From NCBI GenBank assembly GCA_030837265.1, contig JAUPKV010000273.1, positions 1 through 11,929 on the forward strand: 11,929 nucleotides of DNA. Direction: 5' to 3'. Source of the DNA: Methanobacteriota archaeon. Its GTDB lineage: Archaea > Halobacteriota > Methanosarcinia > Methanosarcinales > Methanosarcinaceae. The notes under the pieces are model-generated. The model had not been told where the DNA came from, searched no databases, and saw nothing but the letters and a program-made list of their open reading frames with translations. Below, piece after piece: positions 1 through 5,964 of the stretch (the first letter of the stretch is position 1; every line of letters begins with the position of its first letter). The translations under genes were made by a program, and so were the position numbers.

Positions 1-512
1 ACGTTAACAGCGAAATTTAAAGCTTGCCCTGCCTGAGGATTGGTTGTATCTGGAACGATACTTGCAATGGTCAGGTCAGGAAGTGGAGTTGAAGCTTGTA
101 CTGATACGGAAGTTGATTTACTCTCTCCGCCTTCTATTAATGCTGTTATTGTTACTGTTCCAGCTTCCTTAGGTGTATTCCATATGAGAGAAACCGTTCT
201 AGTTGAACCGGGGCTAATTGGCATTAAGGTTGGCTGGATGCTGGTTACACCGTTTTTACTAAAAGTGATATATGTTTGCTCTGAGGCTACATCTCCGGTA
301 TTACTTATTGATACATATGTTGTGGCAACACTATCTGTTTCCGGAACTGTGGGGTTAGTGTACATATTTACTATTGTAAGAGAGGCTTGCGTAGTACTAT
401 TTGACGAATTATCGCTGTCATTTAAAGCAAGTGCTATACCGGGTATCATTCCGGAAATTACGAGTAATATCAGTAATACAGAAATTAGAGGATTAAGAAA
501 ATCAGCTTTCAT
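1..512 (-). CDS. secreted CARDB-repeat surface protein, 5' part only
   Basis: Reading frame open from an ATG at 512 to the left edge, giving 170 codons with no stop. The translation has a short charged start, a hydrophobic segment at residues 6-30 ending in an Ala-rich cleavage-like site (GIALA), and then a Ser/Thr/Asn-rich linker, which together suggest an exported protein. Residues about 44-138 look like one CARDB/Ig-like beta domain (TNPTVPETDS, SNTGDVASEQTY, PGSTRTVSLIW), and a second begins at 145 with PDLTIASIVPDTTNPQAGQ, a typical CARDB opening. Such modules are common in archaeal cell-surface proteins and probably mediate adhesion or protein contacts; the exact role is unknown. An in-frame ATG at 551 would add 13 Lys/Arg-rich residues. 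I prefer 512 because GGAAGCTGAT just before it resembles the archaeal SD GGAGGTGAT. The C-terminus, and any membrane or sorting anchor, lies outside the window. Confidence 0.8.
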   Translation of the reverse strand, partial: MKADFLNPLISVLLILLVISGMIPGIALALNDSDNSSNSTTQASLTIVNMYTNPTVPETDSVATTYVSISNTGDVASEQTYITFSKNGVTSIQPTLMPISPGSTRTVSLIWNTPKEAGTVTITALIEGGESKSTSVSVQASTPLPDLTIASIVPDTTNPQAGQALNFAVN

Positions 513-577
513 TTTTATCAGCTTCCGACCCACTTTCGTAAACCGAGCCATCTGGTTCGTAGGTATTGATGAGTAAT

Positions 578-718
578 TTAATAATCAAGGGATGAGTCCT
601 TTAATTCTGGGTTGACTTCAATATTAATAGGATTTTCAACATTGGAGATGTCTAAATACTTCAGATCTTGCAAAAAATTTTTAATCAAGACCTCGTAGCA
701 TAATAGACCGAGATACAC
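578..718 (-). other. small orphan reading frame, possible gene-end remnant
   Basis: A 46-codon frame from a GTG at 718 to a TAA at 578-580. Its translation looks protein-like (opening VYLGLLCYEVLIKN, ending in NPELKDSSLDY) rather than like random AT-rich DNA. The frame is open only five codons further upstream, has no convincing RBS, and a TATA-like element overlaps its start. A hydrophobic helix followed by an acidic tail resembles the C-terminal end of a larger protein, and transposase ends can look like this, but I recognise no family. It may be the remnant of a lost gene, a small protein, or simply the leader of the surface-protein gene that follows 27 bases later. Confidence 0.25.
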
Positions 719-724
719 CTTTGC

Positions 725-738
725 CCTATAAATTTATT
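725..738 (-). promoter_or_regulatory. TATA-like element, possible promoter of the surface-protein gene
   Basis: On the minus strand this reads AATAAATTTATAG, a fair archaeal TATA box. A start about 25 bases downstream (near 705) would give a leader of roughly 190 bases before the ATG at 512. It overlaps the upstream end of the small orphan frame, so promoter and small protein are competing readings. Confidence 0.3.
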
Positions 739-782
739 ATGCTTTTGATTTTATATTTAACTCTCTTAATTTATGATATTTT

Positions 783-813
783 AATAAATTCGGCTCTAAA
801 TGTCGAATTTATT
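783..813. repeat. perfect inverted repeat (hairpin)
   Basis: AATAAATTCG at 783-792 is matched exactly by its reverse complement CGAATTTATT at 804-813 around an 11-base loop. It lies between the 3' end of the 390-residue gene and the surface-protein promoter. It could be a terminator stem, an operator or a relic of a mobile element terminus; the sequence does not decide. Confidence 0.5.
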
Positions 814-841
814 CTCATGAACAATTGCAAGTACTTAGTAC

Positions 842-1003
842 AAAAAGCAAAACCATTAAACAAAAAACAAAACAATTAAAATAGAATAAAAATATTGATT
901 ATAGAAAGAAAATTAAATGTATAAAAAAACAATTACTATAAAATAATACAATAATATAATGAGAATATTGAACATGGAAAGAAAAATAACGAGATAAATG
1001 AAT
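842..1003 (-). terminator. T-rich 3' tract after the 390-residue gene
   Basis: The minus strand here is extremely T-rich with several runs of five or more T (for example GTTTTTTTATAC and TTGTTTTTTG). Archaeal transcription typically stops at U-rich tracts without a required hairpin, so this stretch directly after the TGA at 1004-1006 is a plausible termination zone for the leftward transcript. I see no open frame in it. Confidence 0.4.
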
Positions 1004-2176
1004 TCAGACTATCAAATATGTTCTGTCTTTGACCGGAGCTCTGCTGTCTACTCCAAGTATTCCAGCTATCTCCACACCTTCGCTTCCTACATCTGCAAGC
1101 AGGGAGTAGATCTCAGCTCTTGAAAGGTATTTTTCGGTCCTTGTTCCATCATTTGCTTCTATTTTGATTGTTAACTCTTCTTTGTTGTGACCTTTCGCCA
1201 GGCACTCCTGAACAATTACACCATACTGTTCGGCTATTACCTTCAGGCAGTCGAAGATTTGGTTTGTGGAGACTGCATCTTCCTCATCAAGTACAACCTT
1301 TGAAAGAGTGTAAGTGCGGATACTTGTCCTGAGATAATCCTGAACCTTCTCCGGAATTTTTCCCAGAATATCCATATCAATAGAAGCTCTCATGTCTTTG
1401 TCGTCAGTAATTTCTTTATTGTCTTCATATACGAAATATCTGCCTTCAGTGCATTCAATTGTGAATTTTTTGTTTACTCTTCTACTTTCAACTATTAGGC
1501 GGACATTTTTCTGGTTGTCGTACTCCAGGGAACTTACCATAAAATCAGAAATATCCTGGCTTTTGATCTTGTCCTCTTTGCGCAAGATGCCCGAGCGAGT
1601 CCAGCTTGGCAGGCTCAAGTTTCCAATAAGTCTCTCTACTGTCAAAGACTCATCAGCAAGCCCTAATTTATAATGATATTGAAGGCCTGAGACCGAACCT
1701 TCCATCTTCCCTATAATTCCATTTACTCCGCAGGAAAACTCAAATCTCTTTTCCGCTCCATATACTCCCGAAATTAAAAATCGAGTGAGAACTTCAAGGA
1801 TTCTGTTCTCAAATTTCCTATATTCATGAGGGGTTCCACCTTCTATTTTCCTGTACTCGGCTTCGAGAACTTCCCGCTTTTTCTCTAGTCTTTCACTGCA
1901 GGTTTGAAAGACTGCATTGGCACAGGGCACGACATCCTCAATACCCACCTCGTTAATTAACCTTTTAAGCATTAAGCCGAGCTTCTCCTCAAATTTATTC
2001 ATCCCATTGATTCTATTTTTTAATTCGCGGAGAATTTTTTTATGCTCACATTTAATTTCTATAATAGAATTTTCCAGAGGGATCACTCTGGAAGTTATAT
2101 CTAAGAATGATTTCAGATCCTCAATGAAATCCCGCTGCACAGGCAGTTCCGTAGAATCCTGGTAAATGTACTTCAT
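1004..2176 (-). CDS. conserved-looking protein of unknown function, 390 aa
   Basis: I do not recognise the family. The frame can start at a TTG at 2206, but ATG 2176 is preferred: a TATA box at 2225-2237 puts transcription start at about 2205, on top of the TTG. The protein is soluble, with no signal peptide or membrane span. Residues about 35-130 are rich in Glu, Lys and Leu and probably helical/coiled coil (EHKKILRELKNRI, ERLEKKREVLEAEYRK). The middle (about 140-270) is mixed alpha/beta with a Cys (FSCGVNG). The C-terminal part ends in a compact region with TEKYLSRAEIYSLLADVG. No nucleotide-binding P-loop, zinc-finger cluster or catalytic signature is visible, so a structural or scaffold role is as likely as an enzymatic one. 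It has its own promoter and lies 104 bases after tyrS on the same strand. Confidence 0.8.
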   Translation of the reverse strand: MKYIYQDSTELPVQRDFIEDLKSFLDITSRVIPLENSIIEIKCEHKKILRELKNRINGMNKFEEKLGLMLKRLINEVGIEDVVPCANAVFQTCSERLEKKREVLEAEYRKIEGGTPHEYRKFENRILEVLTRFLISGVYGAEKRFEFSCGVNGIIGKMEGSVSGLQYHYKLGLADESLTVERLIGNLSLPSWTRSGILRKEDKIKSQDISDFMVSSLEYDNQKNVRLIVESRRVNKKFTIECTEGRYFVYEDNKEITDDKDMRASIDMDILGKIPEKVQDYLRTSIRTYTLSKVVLDEEDAVSTNQIFDCLKVIAEQYGVIVQECLAKGHNKEELTIKIEANDGTRTEKYLSRAEIYSLLADVGSEGVEIAGILGVDSRAPVKDRTYLIV

Positions 2177-2224
2177 AAAGGCCCCATAAAAGTTTACAAT
2201 CTTCAATCATTCTATGACATATAG

Positions 2225-2237
2225 CTATATAATATTT
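2225..2237 (-). promoter_or_regulatory. TATA box for the 390-residue gene
   Basis: Minus-strand AAATATTATATAG in the 104-base gap after tyrS. A start about 26 bases downstream gives a leader of about 30 bases to ATG 2176, which fixes that start over the upstream TTG. Confidence 0.5.
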
Positions 2238-2266
2238 TATCCAAGGTATTTAATTATTGAGGCGTC

Positions 2267-2294
2267 TTATAACAGTACTTTTATAACAGTACTT
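2267..2294. repeat. 14-bp perfect tandem duplication at the tyrS stop
   Basis: TTATAACAGTACTT occurs twice head-to-tail at 2267-2280 and 2281-2294. The right copy encodes the last codons and stop of tyrS on the minus strand; the left copy lies just after the stop, so the duplication leaves the protein end unchanged. It is probably a slippage event. Confidence 0.85.
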
Positions 2295-3234
2295 TTCGGA
2301 CATTGTCCAGTATTGCATTAATGTATTTTGCGGCTGAATTTTTAAGATCCATGGGATGTACTTTTTCTGCCATAAAAGAGCTTTCCATCTCGGAGTAACT
2401 GGCATATATGAGGTTTCCACCGAACTTTTCAGGCCTCTCTATGACAATTGTTTCGTACCTGGGGAAGATATGATAACGGAAGAGAGCAAGAATCGGATTT
2501 TCTTCTACATCCCCTATTTTACAATAGGCTTTCTTTATTTTTCTGGATATCTCTGCTTCAGTATCGTCTACGGAAATAAAGTTATCCTTTGAGGACGCCA
2601 TCTTAGTTCCGTCCAATCCGAGGAGAATCGGTGTGTGAATACAAATAGGTGTATCGAATCCCAGGCCTTTTAAGTTTTCGCGGGCAAGCATATGGATTTT
2701 CCTCTGGTCGATACCTCCGACTGCGATATCGACTCCAAGCATGGAAATGTCAACAGCCTGCATCAGGGGGTAAACCATCTGGGAAACAGTCGGGTCGTCC
2801 ATAGCGCGCCCAACTTCGTCCATACTTCTGCGCGCCCTATTAAGAGTTACTATCCTTGAAAGTTTAAGGACATTTAACATATATTCGGCTCCCAGCTGGA
2901 AGTCCGACCCGTAAACAAAATCAGTTTTATTTTCATCAAGCCCGAGGGCAATAAAGCAGCGTCTGTTATAGTCTGCAATTTTTCGGACCTCTTCAAGCGT
3001 GCCCTTTTTATTCAGGTAAGCATGCACATCCGCAAGCAAGACAGTAATCTTGAATCCAGCTTTTTGCAAATCAATTAGCTTGTTAACTGTAAGGACATGC
3101 CCCATATGGATTTTCCCGCTTGGCTCATATCCTACATAGGCACGGGGGGCTTCTTTCTTTTTTAGAAGTTCTTGAAGTTCTTCTTCTGTTACTATTTCTT
3201 CAACATTTCTTTTTACAAGTTCAAGTCTATCCAT
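2281..3234 (-). CDS. tyrS: tyrosyl-tRNA synthetase
   Basis: Charges tRNA-Tyr with tyrosine in the cytoplasm. At 317 aa it has the compact archaeal/eukaryotic TyrRS length. It is a class Ic Rossmann-fold enzyme: the HIGH-like motif is HMGH at 43-46 within PSGKIHMGH, and the KMSKS-like loop is KMASS at 211-215. Tyrosine-pocket residues known from M. jannaschii TyrRS have clear counterparts: Tyr33 (AYVGYEPSG) and Tyr155, Gln159, Asp162 (VYPLMQAVDISML). The start ATG is preceded by GAGG (AGAGGCAATG). It lies 42 bases after the thg1 remnant on the same strand, so it is probably co-transcribed with the PRC-barrel gene and the thg1 remnant. The gene is intact, with no missing catalytic motif. Confidence 0.97.
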   Translation of the reverse strand: MDRLELVKRNVEEIVTEEELQELLKKKEAPRAYVGYEPSGKIHMGHVLTVNKLIDLQKAGFKITVLLADVHAYLNKKGTLEEVRKIADYNRRCFIALGLDENKTDFVYGSDFQLGAEYMLNVLKLSRIVTLNRARRSMDEVGRAMDDPTVSQMVYPLMQAVDISMLGVDIAVGGIDQRKIHMLARENLKGLGFDTPICIHTPILLGLDGTKMASSKDNFISVDDTEAEISRKIKKAYCKIGDVEENPILALFRYHIFPRYETIVIERPEKFGGNLIYASYSEMESSFMAEKVHPMDLKNSAAKYINAILDNVRKVLL

Positions 3235-3276
3235 TGCCTCTACGTTCCTAACTTTTATTTCTCTATTCTCAAAAAC

Positions 3277-3872
3277 TTAATTTCTATTAATAAGTTTCTC
3301 TAAAAATACCATTCCTTCTTCAGATTTAAATTTCGGAATTTCCCAGTTCTGGGTAACTTTCCTTCGCTGAGATTTTACCTCTTTACCGAGGATAGGGTTA
3401 AAGCCGGAGACTTCGTACTCCCTGGGGCAAATCATGATTCCGTTTCTCTGCCAGGCAGGAAGTTTCGCCAGGTTTCAAGTTGTCTCCAGTGAAAATAAGC
3501 AGGGATTTCTTCTTTTTGAAGAGCAACTATTCTGGAATCAAAGGCAACAGGTTCATCAAGCCGCAAGTTTATGGTGAGGGCGCTTGAAAGAAAACTAGCT
3601 ACAATTGAATCAATTTTTTCTACTCTCCCTTCAAATGAGAGTTCCATAAATAGGAAACTGATTTCATCCGAAAAAACATAAGCAAAGAGAGGGCTTAAAC
3701 CGCTATTTTTTGTGAAAAATTCGGCAGTATCCGCCAATGCCCTGGCGAAGGTTCGGTCAAAGGGTTTTTTAAAACCCAATCCTGATAGTGTATTTTTAAA
3801 ATTCCTGCCATCTGCGCGCACGACCACAGGAGGGATACAGCGCATTTCAGCAAAGATTTCACGGTTTTTCAT
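3277..3872 (-). pseudogene. thg1: tRNA-His guanylyltransferase, broken by internal deletion
   Basis: Thg1 adds G(-1) to the 5' end of tRNA-His. From the ATG at 3872, 139 codons match the Thg1 N-terminal and palm region: VVVRADGRNF (metal-binding Asp21), FSDEISFLF (Asp69-Glu70) and YFHWRQLETWRNFL. That frame then runs seven more codons to a TGA at 3432-3434. From 3459 to the TAA at 3277-3279 another frame gives 60 residues starting PAWQRNGIMICPREY, which matches the Thg1 C-terminal P-W-Q-R-x-G motif. The two parts meet at 3456-3462 (CTTCCTG on the coding strand), a 7-mer that fits both sides. Family length is about 240 residues, so I infer that roughly 40-50 codons were lost by recombination between short repeats, with a frame change. 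The tail has no further stop, so the loss looks recent. A truncated protein lacking the C-terminal part could be made but is unlikely to be active. Confidence 0.85.
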
Positions 3873-3922
3873 TTATCTTAATTTATCATTCTTATTTGAA
3901 TTGTTTAGCTCTTTGAAGTATC

Positions 3923-4180
3923 TCAGTCTTCTTTATGCTTTTTATATCTCTGAACAATATCTCTTATAATGACAATGTCTGCCGCGGTTATAACCCACCT
4001 GTAAGGAATAATTACCCCTCTGCTGGTGAGGTCAAACAGTTCCCTGTTAATATCCGATATGGCAAGCCCGGTTATTTTCTGCTCCTCAACATCGATTACA
4101 AGGTCCTGCAACTTTCCCACATAGACGCCAGTATTTGTATATACGTTTAAACCAAAGAGTGATGTAAGTTCTGCGCGCAT
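3923..4180 (-). CDS. PRC-barrel domain protein, 85 aa
   Basis: A single small beta-barrel domain covers the whole protein: FGLNVYTNTGVYVGKLQDLVID (residues about 9-30), then TGLAISDINRE and a closing strand set RGVIIPYRWVITAADIVII. This is the PRC-barrel fold, named after the photosynthetic reaction-centre H subunit and also found in the ribosome-maturation factor RimM. Stand-alone versions of this size are common in methanogens and their function is unknown. It is the first gene of a leftward cluster: its stop lies 50 bases before thg1, followed by tyrS. The RimM relationship and the company of two tRNA enzymes make an RNA or ribosome link possible, but that is inference. The ATG is preceded by a weak GGGAT. 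Confidence 0.85.
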   Translation of the reverse strand: MRAELTSLFGLNVYTNTGVYVGKLQDLVIDVEEQKITGLAISDINRELFDLTSRGVIIPYRWVITAADIVIIRDIVQRYKKHKED

Positions 4181-4238
4181 TATATCCCTGCTTCGTAAAT
4201 TAATTTAATTTTATTTCTTAACCTTATATGAAAAGCAT

Positions 4239-4249
4239 ACTTATATATC
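4239..4249 (-). promoter_or_regulatory. TATA box for the PRC-barrel/thg1/tyrS cluster
   Basis: Minus-strand GATATATAAGT lies about 60-70 bases before the PRC-barrel ATG. The predicted start near 4215-4220 gives a leader of about 40 bases. No other comparable element is seen in the short gaps within the cluster, so this probably drives all three genes. Confidence 0.45.
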
Positions 4250-4705
4250 TTACAGTCTTAAGGTCAAATAATTACTATCTTGTATTGCCTCTTTTTGGAT
4301 AAGGATGAGTTTTTTTGTATACTTTATTATTACTTTATTATAAAATATTCTATTTAAGTTGGTGGGTGTAAAGCTCTTCCGGCCATATTAAATTCTCTTC
4401 CCAATATTTAATTACAGAAGAATGTCCACTTATTAAGCTGCATAAGAGGGTATACTACCTGAATAGGCAGAGAATCAAAGTTGGACGTCTTTAGATTTGT
4501 CTTATTAATAGTCCAATTAATTCTCTTAAAATAGATGATATCATGCTTGTTGGAAAAAATTCACTAAGTTGTTATATCATAGGCAATATATAAATCGCCT
4601 GTTAACAAACCCTGAACATCTTATAATATTTTTCTCTTTTCATTCTCAAGGTTTTATTATGTCATTAGATATATTTTTATACAATGTCTGCACATAATAC
4701 ATCTT
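4250..4705. other. gene-free spacer between tyrS cluster and mdh
   Basis: No frame with a credible start and RBS was found on either strand. It contains a TATA-like AATATATAAATCG near 4586-4598 on the plus strand, followed only by a 12-codon frame from the ATG at about 4659, which I do not call. A possible fold lies between GTCCA-CTT near 4427 and AAG-TTGGAC near 4480, with CTGC/GCAG inside it, and there is a 10-bp palindrome ATGATATCAT at 4535-4544. A small RNA or a decayed gene is possible, but nothing is convincing. Confidence 0.4.
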
Positions 4706-4789
4706 TTTTTATCTAAGCATTGATATCTTTATGTTTTTATCTGAGCATTGATATCTTTATGTTTTTATCTGAGCATTGATTTTTTCATA
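4706..4789. repeat. 28-bp tandem repeat, three copies, overlapping the mdh stop
   Basis: Units start at 4706, 4734 and 4762. The shared core is TTTTTATCTGAGCATTGAT; the first copy has A for G in TCTAAGC, the second matches the third through the core, and the third diverges after GCATTGAT. The last copy overlaps the TGA of mdh (4785-4787), so the array forms the 3' end and 3' UTR of the mdh transcript. There are no spacers of differing sequence between units, so it is not a CRISPR. A replication-slippage array, or a repeated protein- or RNA-binding site, are the plausible readings. Confidence 0.9.
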
Positions 4790-5708
4790 TTTCAATCTGT
4801 GAGATTATTTTTCGAATGGATTCCGAAGATTTTCTCAGGATATCATTCTGTTCCTGATTAAGTTTAAGCTCAATGATCTCTTCAACTCCGGTTGCTCCAA
4901 GCTTTACAGGCACACCGAAATAAATTCCTTCTTGCCCGTATTGTCCATCAAGATAAGCACAGGCCGGATGCACACTCTTTGTGTCTTTAATGATGGCTTC
5001 GGCCATAGCCACGATAGCTGAAGAAGGTGCATAAAATGCACTGCCCTGTTTAAGGAGATCAACAATTTCTGCTCCTCCATTTACTGTTCTCTTCACCAGC
5101 CTGGAAATAGTCTCTTCAGGTAGCAGGTCCTGAAGCGGAATTCCTGATACTGTAGTATATTGGGGAAGGGGGACCATAAGATCACCGTGCCCTCCAATAA
5201 CCATTGCCTGCACATTCTTTCTTGAGCACTTTAACTCTTCTGCAATAAAGGTTGCAAAACGTCCGGCATCCAGAACACCGCTCATTCCAAATACTCTTTT
5301 AGACTCAAACCCTGTTGCTTTCATAGCTACATAAGTTATGATGTCAAGCGGATTTGTGACAATTATTACAACGGCTTTCGGAGCATACTTTGCAATATTT
5401 TGGGATACCTCTCCGACTATCTTGGAGTTTGTTTTGATCAGATCTTCCCTACTCATTCCAGGTTTTCTGGCAATTCCCGCTGTAATAATTACAAGATCGG
5501 AGTCAGCAATATCCGAATAACTATTTGTTCCCAATATCGTTGTATCATAACCCTTTATTGCCCCGGCTTGCATCAGGTCAAGAGCCTTTCCCTGTGGCAT
5601 TCCTTCAACAACATCTGTCATGACAATGTCACCAAGTTCGAGTTCAGCTAGCCGCTGGACTGTAGTCGCTCCTACGTTTCCTGCACCGATCACGGAAATT
5701 TTAGCCAT
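4785..5708 (-). CDS. mdh: malate dehydrogenase (NAD-type, LDH-like fold)
   Basis: Interconverts malate and oxaloacetate in the cytoplasm; in methanogens this serves the partial TCA pathway used for biosynthesis. 307 aa from ATG 5708, preceded by GGAG at an 8-base spacing; a GTG at 5717 is the alternative. The Rossmann motif GAGNVG is at residues 8-13. Asp32 after the second strand indicates NAD preference. Arg81 in ARKPGMSREDL sits where lactate dehydrogenases have Gln and marks a malate dehydrogenase; Arg87 lies on the same mobile loop. TNPLD is at 118-122, VLDAGR at 146-151 supplies the catalytic Asp147 and substrate-binding Arg150, and catalytic His174 is in GGHGD. It is a single-gene leftward unit with an elaborate upstream region (tandem repeat, palindrome) and a tandem repeat over its stop. 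Length and motifs are complete. Confidence 0.96.
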   Translation of the reverse strand: MAKISVIGAGNVGATTVQRLAELELGDIVMTDVVEGMPQGKALDLMQAGAIKGYDTTILGTNSYSDIADSDLVIITAGIARKPGMSREDLIKTNSKIVGEVSQNIAKYAPKAVVIIVTNPLDIITYVAMKATGFESKRVFGMSGVLDAGRFATFIAEELKCSRKNVQAMVIGGHGDLMVPLPQYTTVSGIPLQDLLPEETISRLVKRTVNGGAEIVDLLKQGSAFYAPSSAIVAMAEAIIKDTKSVHPACAYLDGQYGQEGIYFGVPVKLGATGVEEIIELKLNQEQNDILRKSSESIRKIISQIEI

Positions 5709-5732
5709 TACCTGCACTCCTGTATCAACAAT

Positions 5733-5768
5733 TTATTTCAGGGTAGTTTTTTATTTCAGGATAGTTTT
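5733..5768. repeat. 18-bp tandem direct repeat in the mdh leader
   Basis: TTATTTCAGGGTAGTTTT at 5733-5750 is followed directly by TTATTTCAGGATAGTTTT at 5751-5768, with one mismatch. The pair lies 25-60 bases before the mdh start and downstream of its probable TATA box, so most of it would be in the mRNA leader. It may be a duplicated regulator site or slippage product. Confidence 0.85.
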
Positions 5769-5778
5769 TCATAATCTG

Positions 5779-5790
5779 CATTTAAAAATT
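5779..5790 (-). promoter_or_regulatory. TATA-like box for mdh
   Basis: Minus-strand AATTTTTAAATG about 75 bases before the mdh ATG. Predicted transcription start is near 5758, giving a leader of about 50 bases that includes the 18-bp direct repeats. The match to the archaeal TATA consensus is fair, not strong. Confidence 0.35.
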
Positions 5791-5809
5791 TATTATGTCT
5801 TTAATTATT

Positions 5810-5828
5810 AATACTGGTAACCAGTATT
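5810..5828. promoter_or_regulatory. 19-bp perfect palindrome, operator candidate
   Basis: AATACTGGTAACCAGTATT has 9-base arms that are exact reverse complements around a single central A. It sits between divergent genes, about 20 bases upstream of the mdh TATA box and about 140 bases before the RNase H-fold gene. That position suits a dimeric regulator acting on mdh. It does not match the NrpR operator pattern GGAA-N6-TTCC, so I cannot name the regulator. Confidence 0.55.
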
Positions 5829-5964
5829 TAATATTTATTTTTTACTGTTGCTTCCTATATGCTCCTGATTTTACCTTTTTTAATTGCATTTTTCGGATAG
5901 AATACTTTCAGGTATCGTGCAGTATTTTTATTATATATTAAACCCATGGGTAGGAGGGGAAATT

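Noticed and set aside
40..576. 178-codon plus-strand open frame
   Set aside because: It is antisense to the partial surface-protein frame, whose translation has a signal peptide and CARDB repeats; the plus-strand product has no domain logic.
3432..3434. Pyrrolysine read-through of the thg1 stop
   Set aside because: The stop is TGA, not TAG, and the frame beyond it does not continue the Thg1 sequence; only a frame change does.
3432..3872. Reading this frame as an intact 146-residue protein
   Set aside because: Its last seven residues after WRNFL match nothing in Thg1, while the true Thg1 C-terminus continues in another frame to 3277. It is the truncated product of a broken gene.
4659..4697. 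12-codon plus-strand frame after a TATA-like element
   Set aside because: It is too short, has only a weak RBS-like AAGGTT, and nothing supports it as a gene.
4706..4789. CRISPR array
   Set aside because: Units are directly adjacent with no unique spacers, and there are only three copies and no cas genes.
4785..5708. Lactate dehydrogenase
   Set aside because: Arg81 occupies the specificity position in the mobile loop, where lactate dehydrogenases have Gln.
5810..5828. NrpR operator
   Set aside because: The palindrome lacks the GGAA-N6-TTCC (or GGTA-N6-TACC) spacing, so it cannot be assigned to NrpR despite the NrpR-family gene nearby.
5884..5964. Longer N-terminus of the RNase H-fold protein
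   Set aside because: The strong AGGAGGGG lies just before ATG 5965, and the upstream part holds a TATA-like element and is AT-rich.
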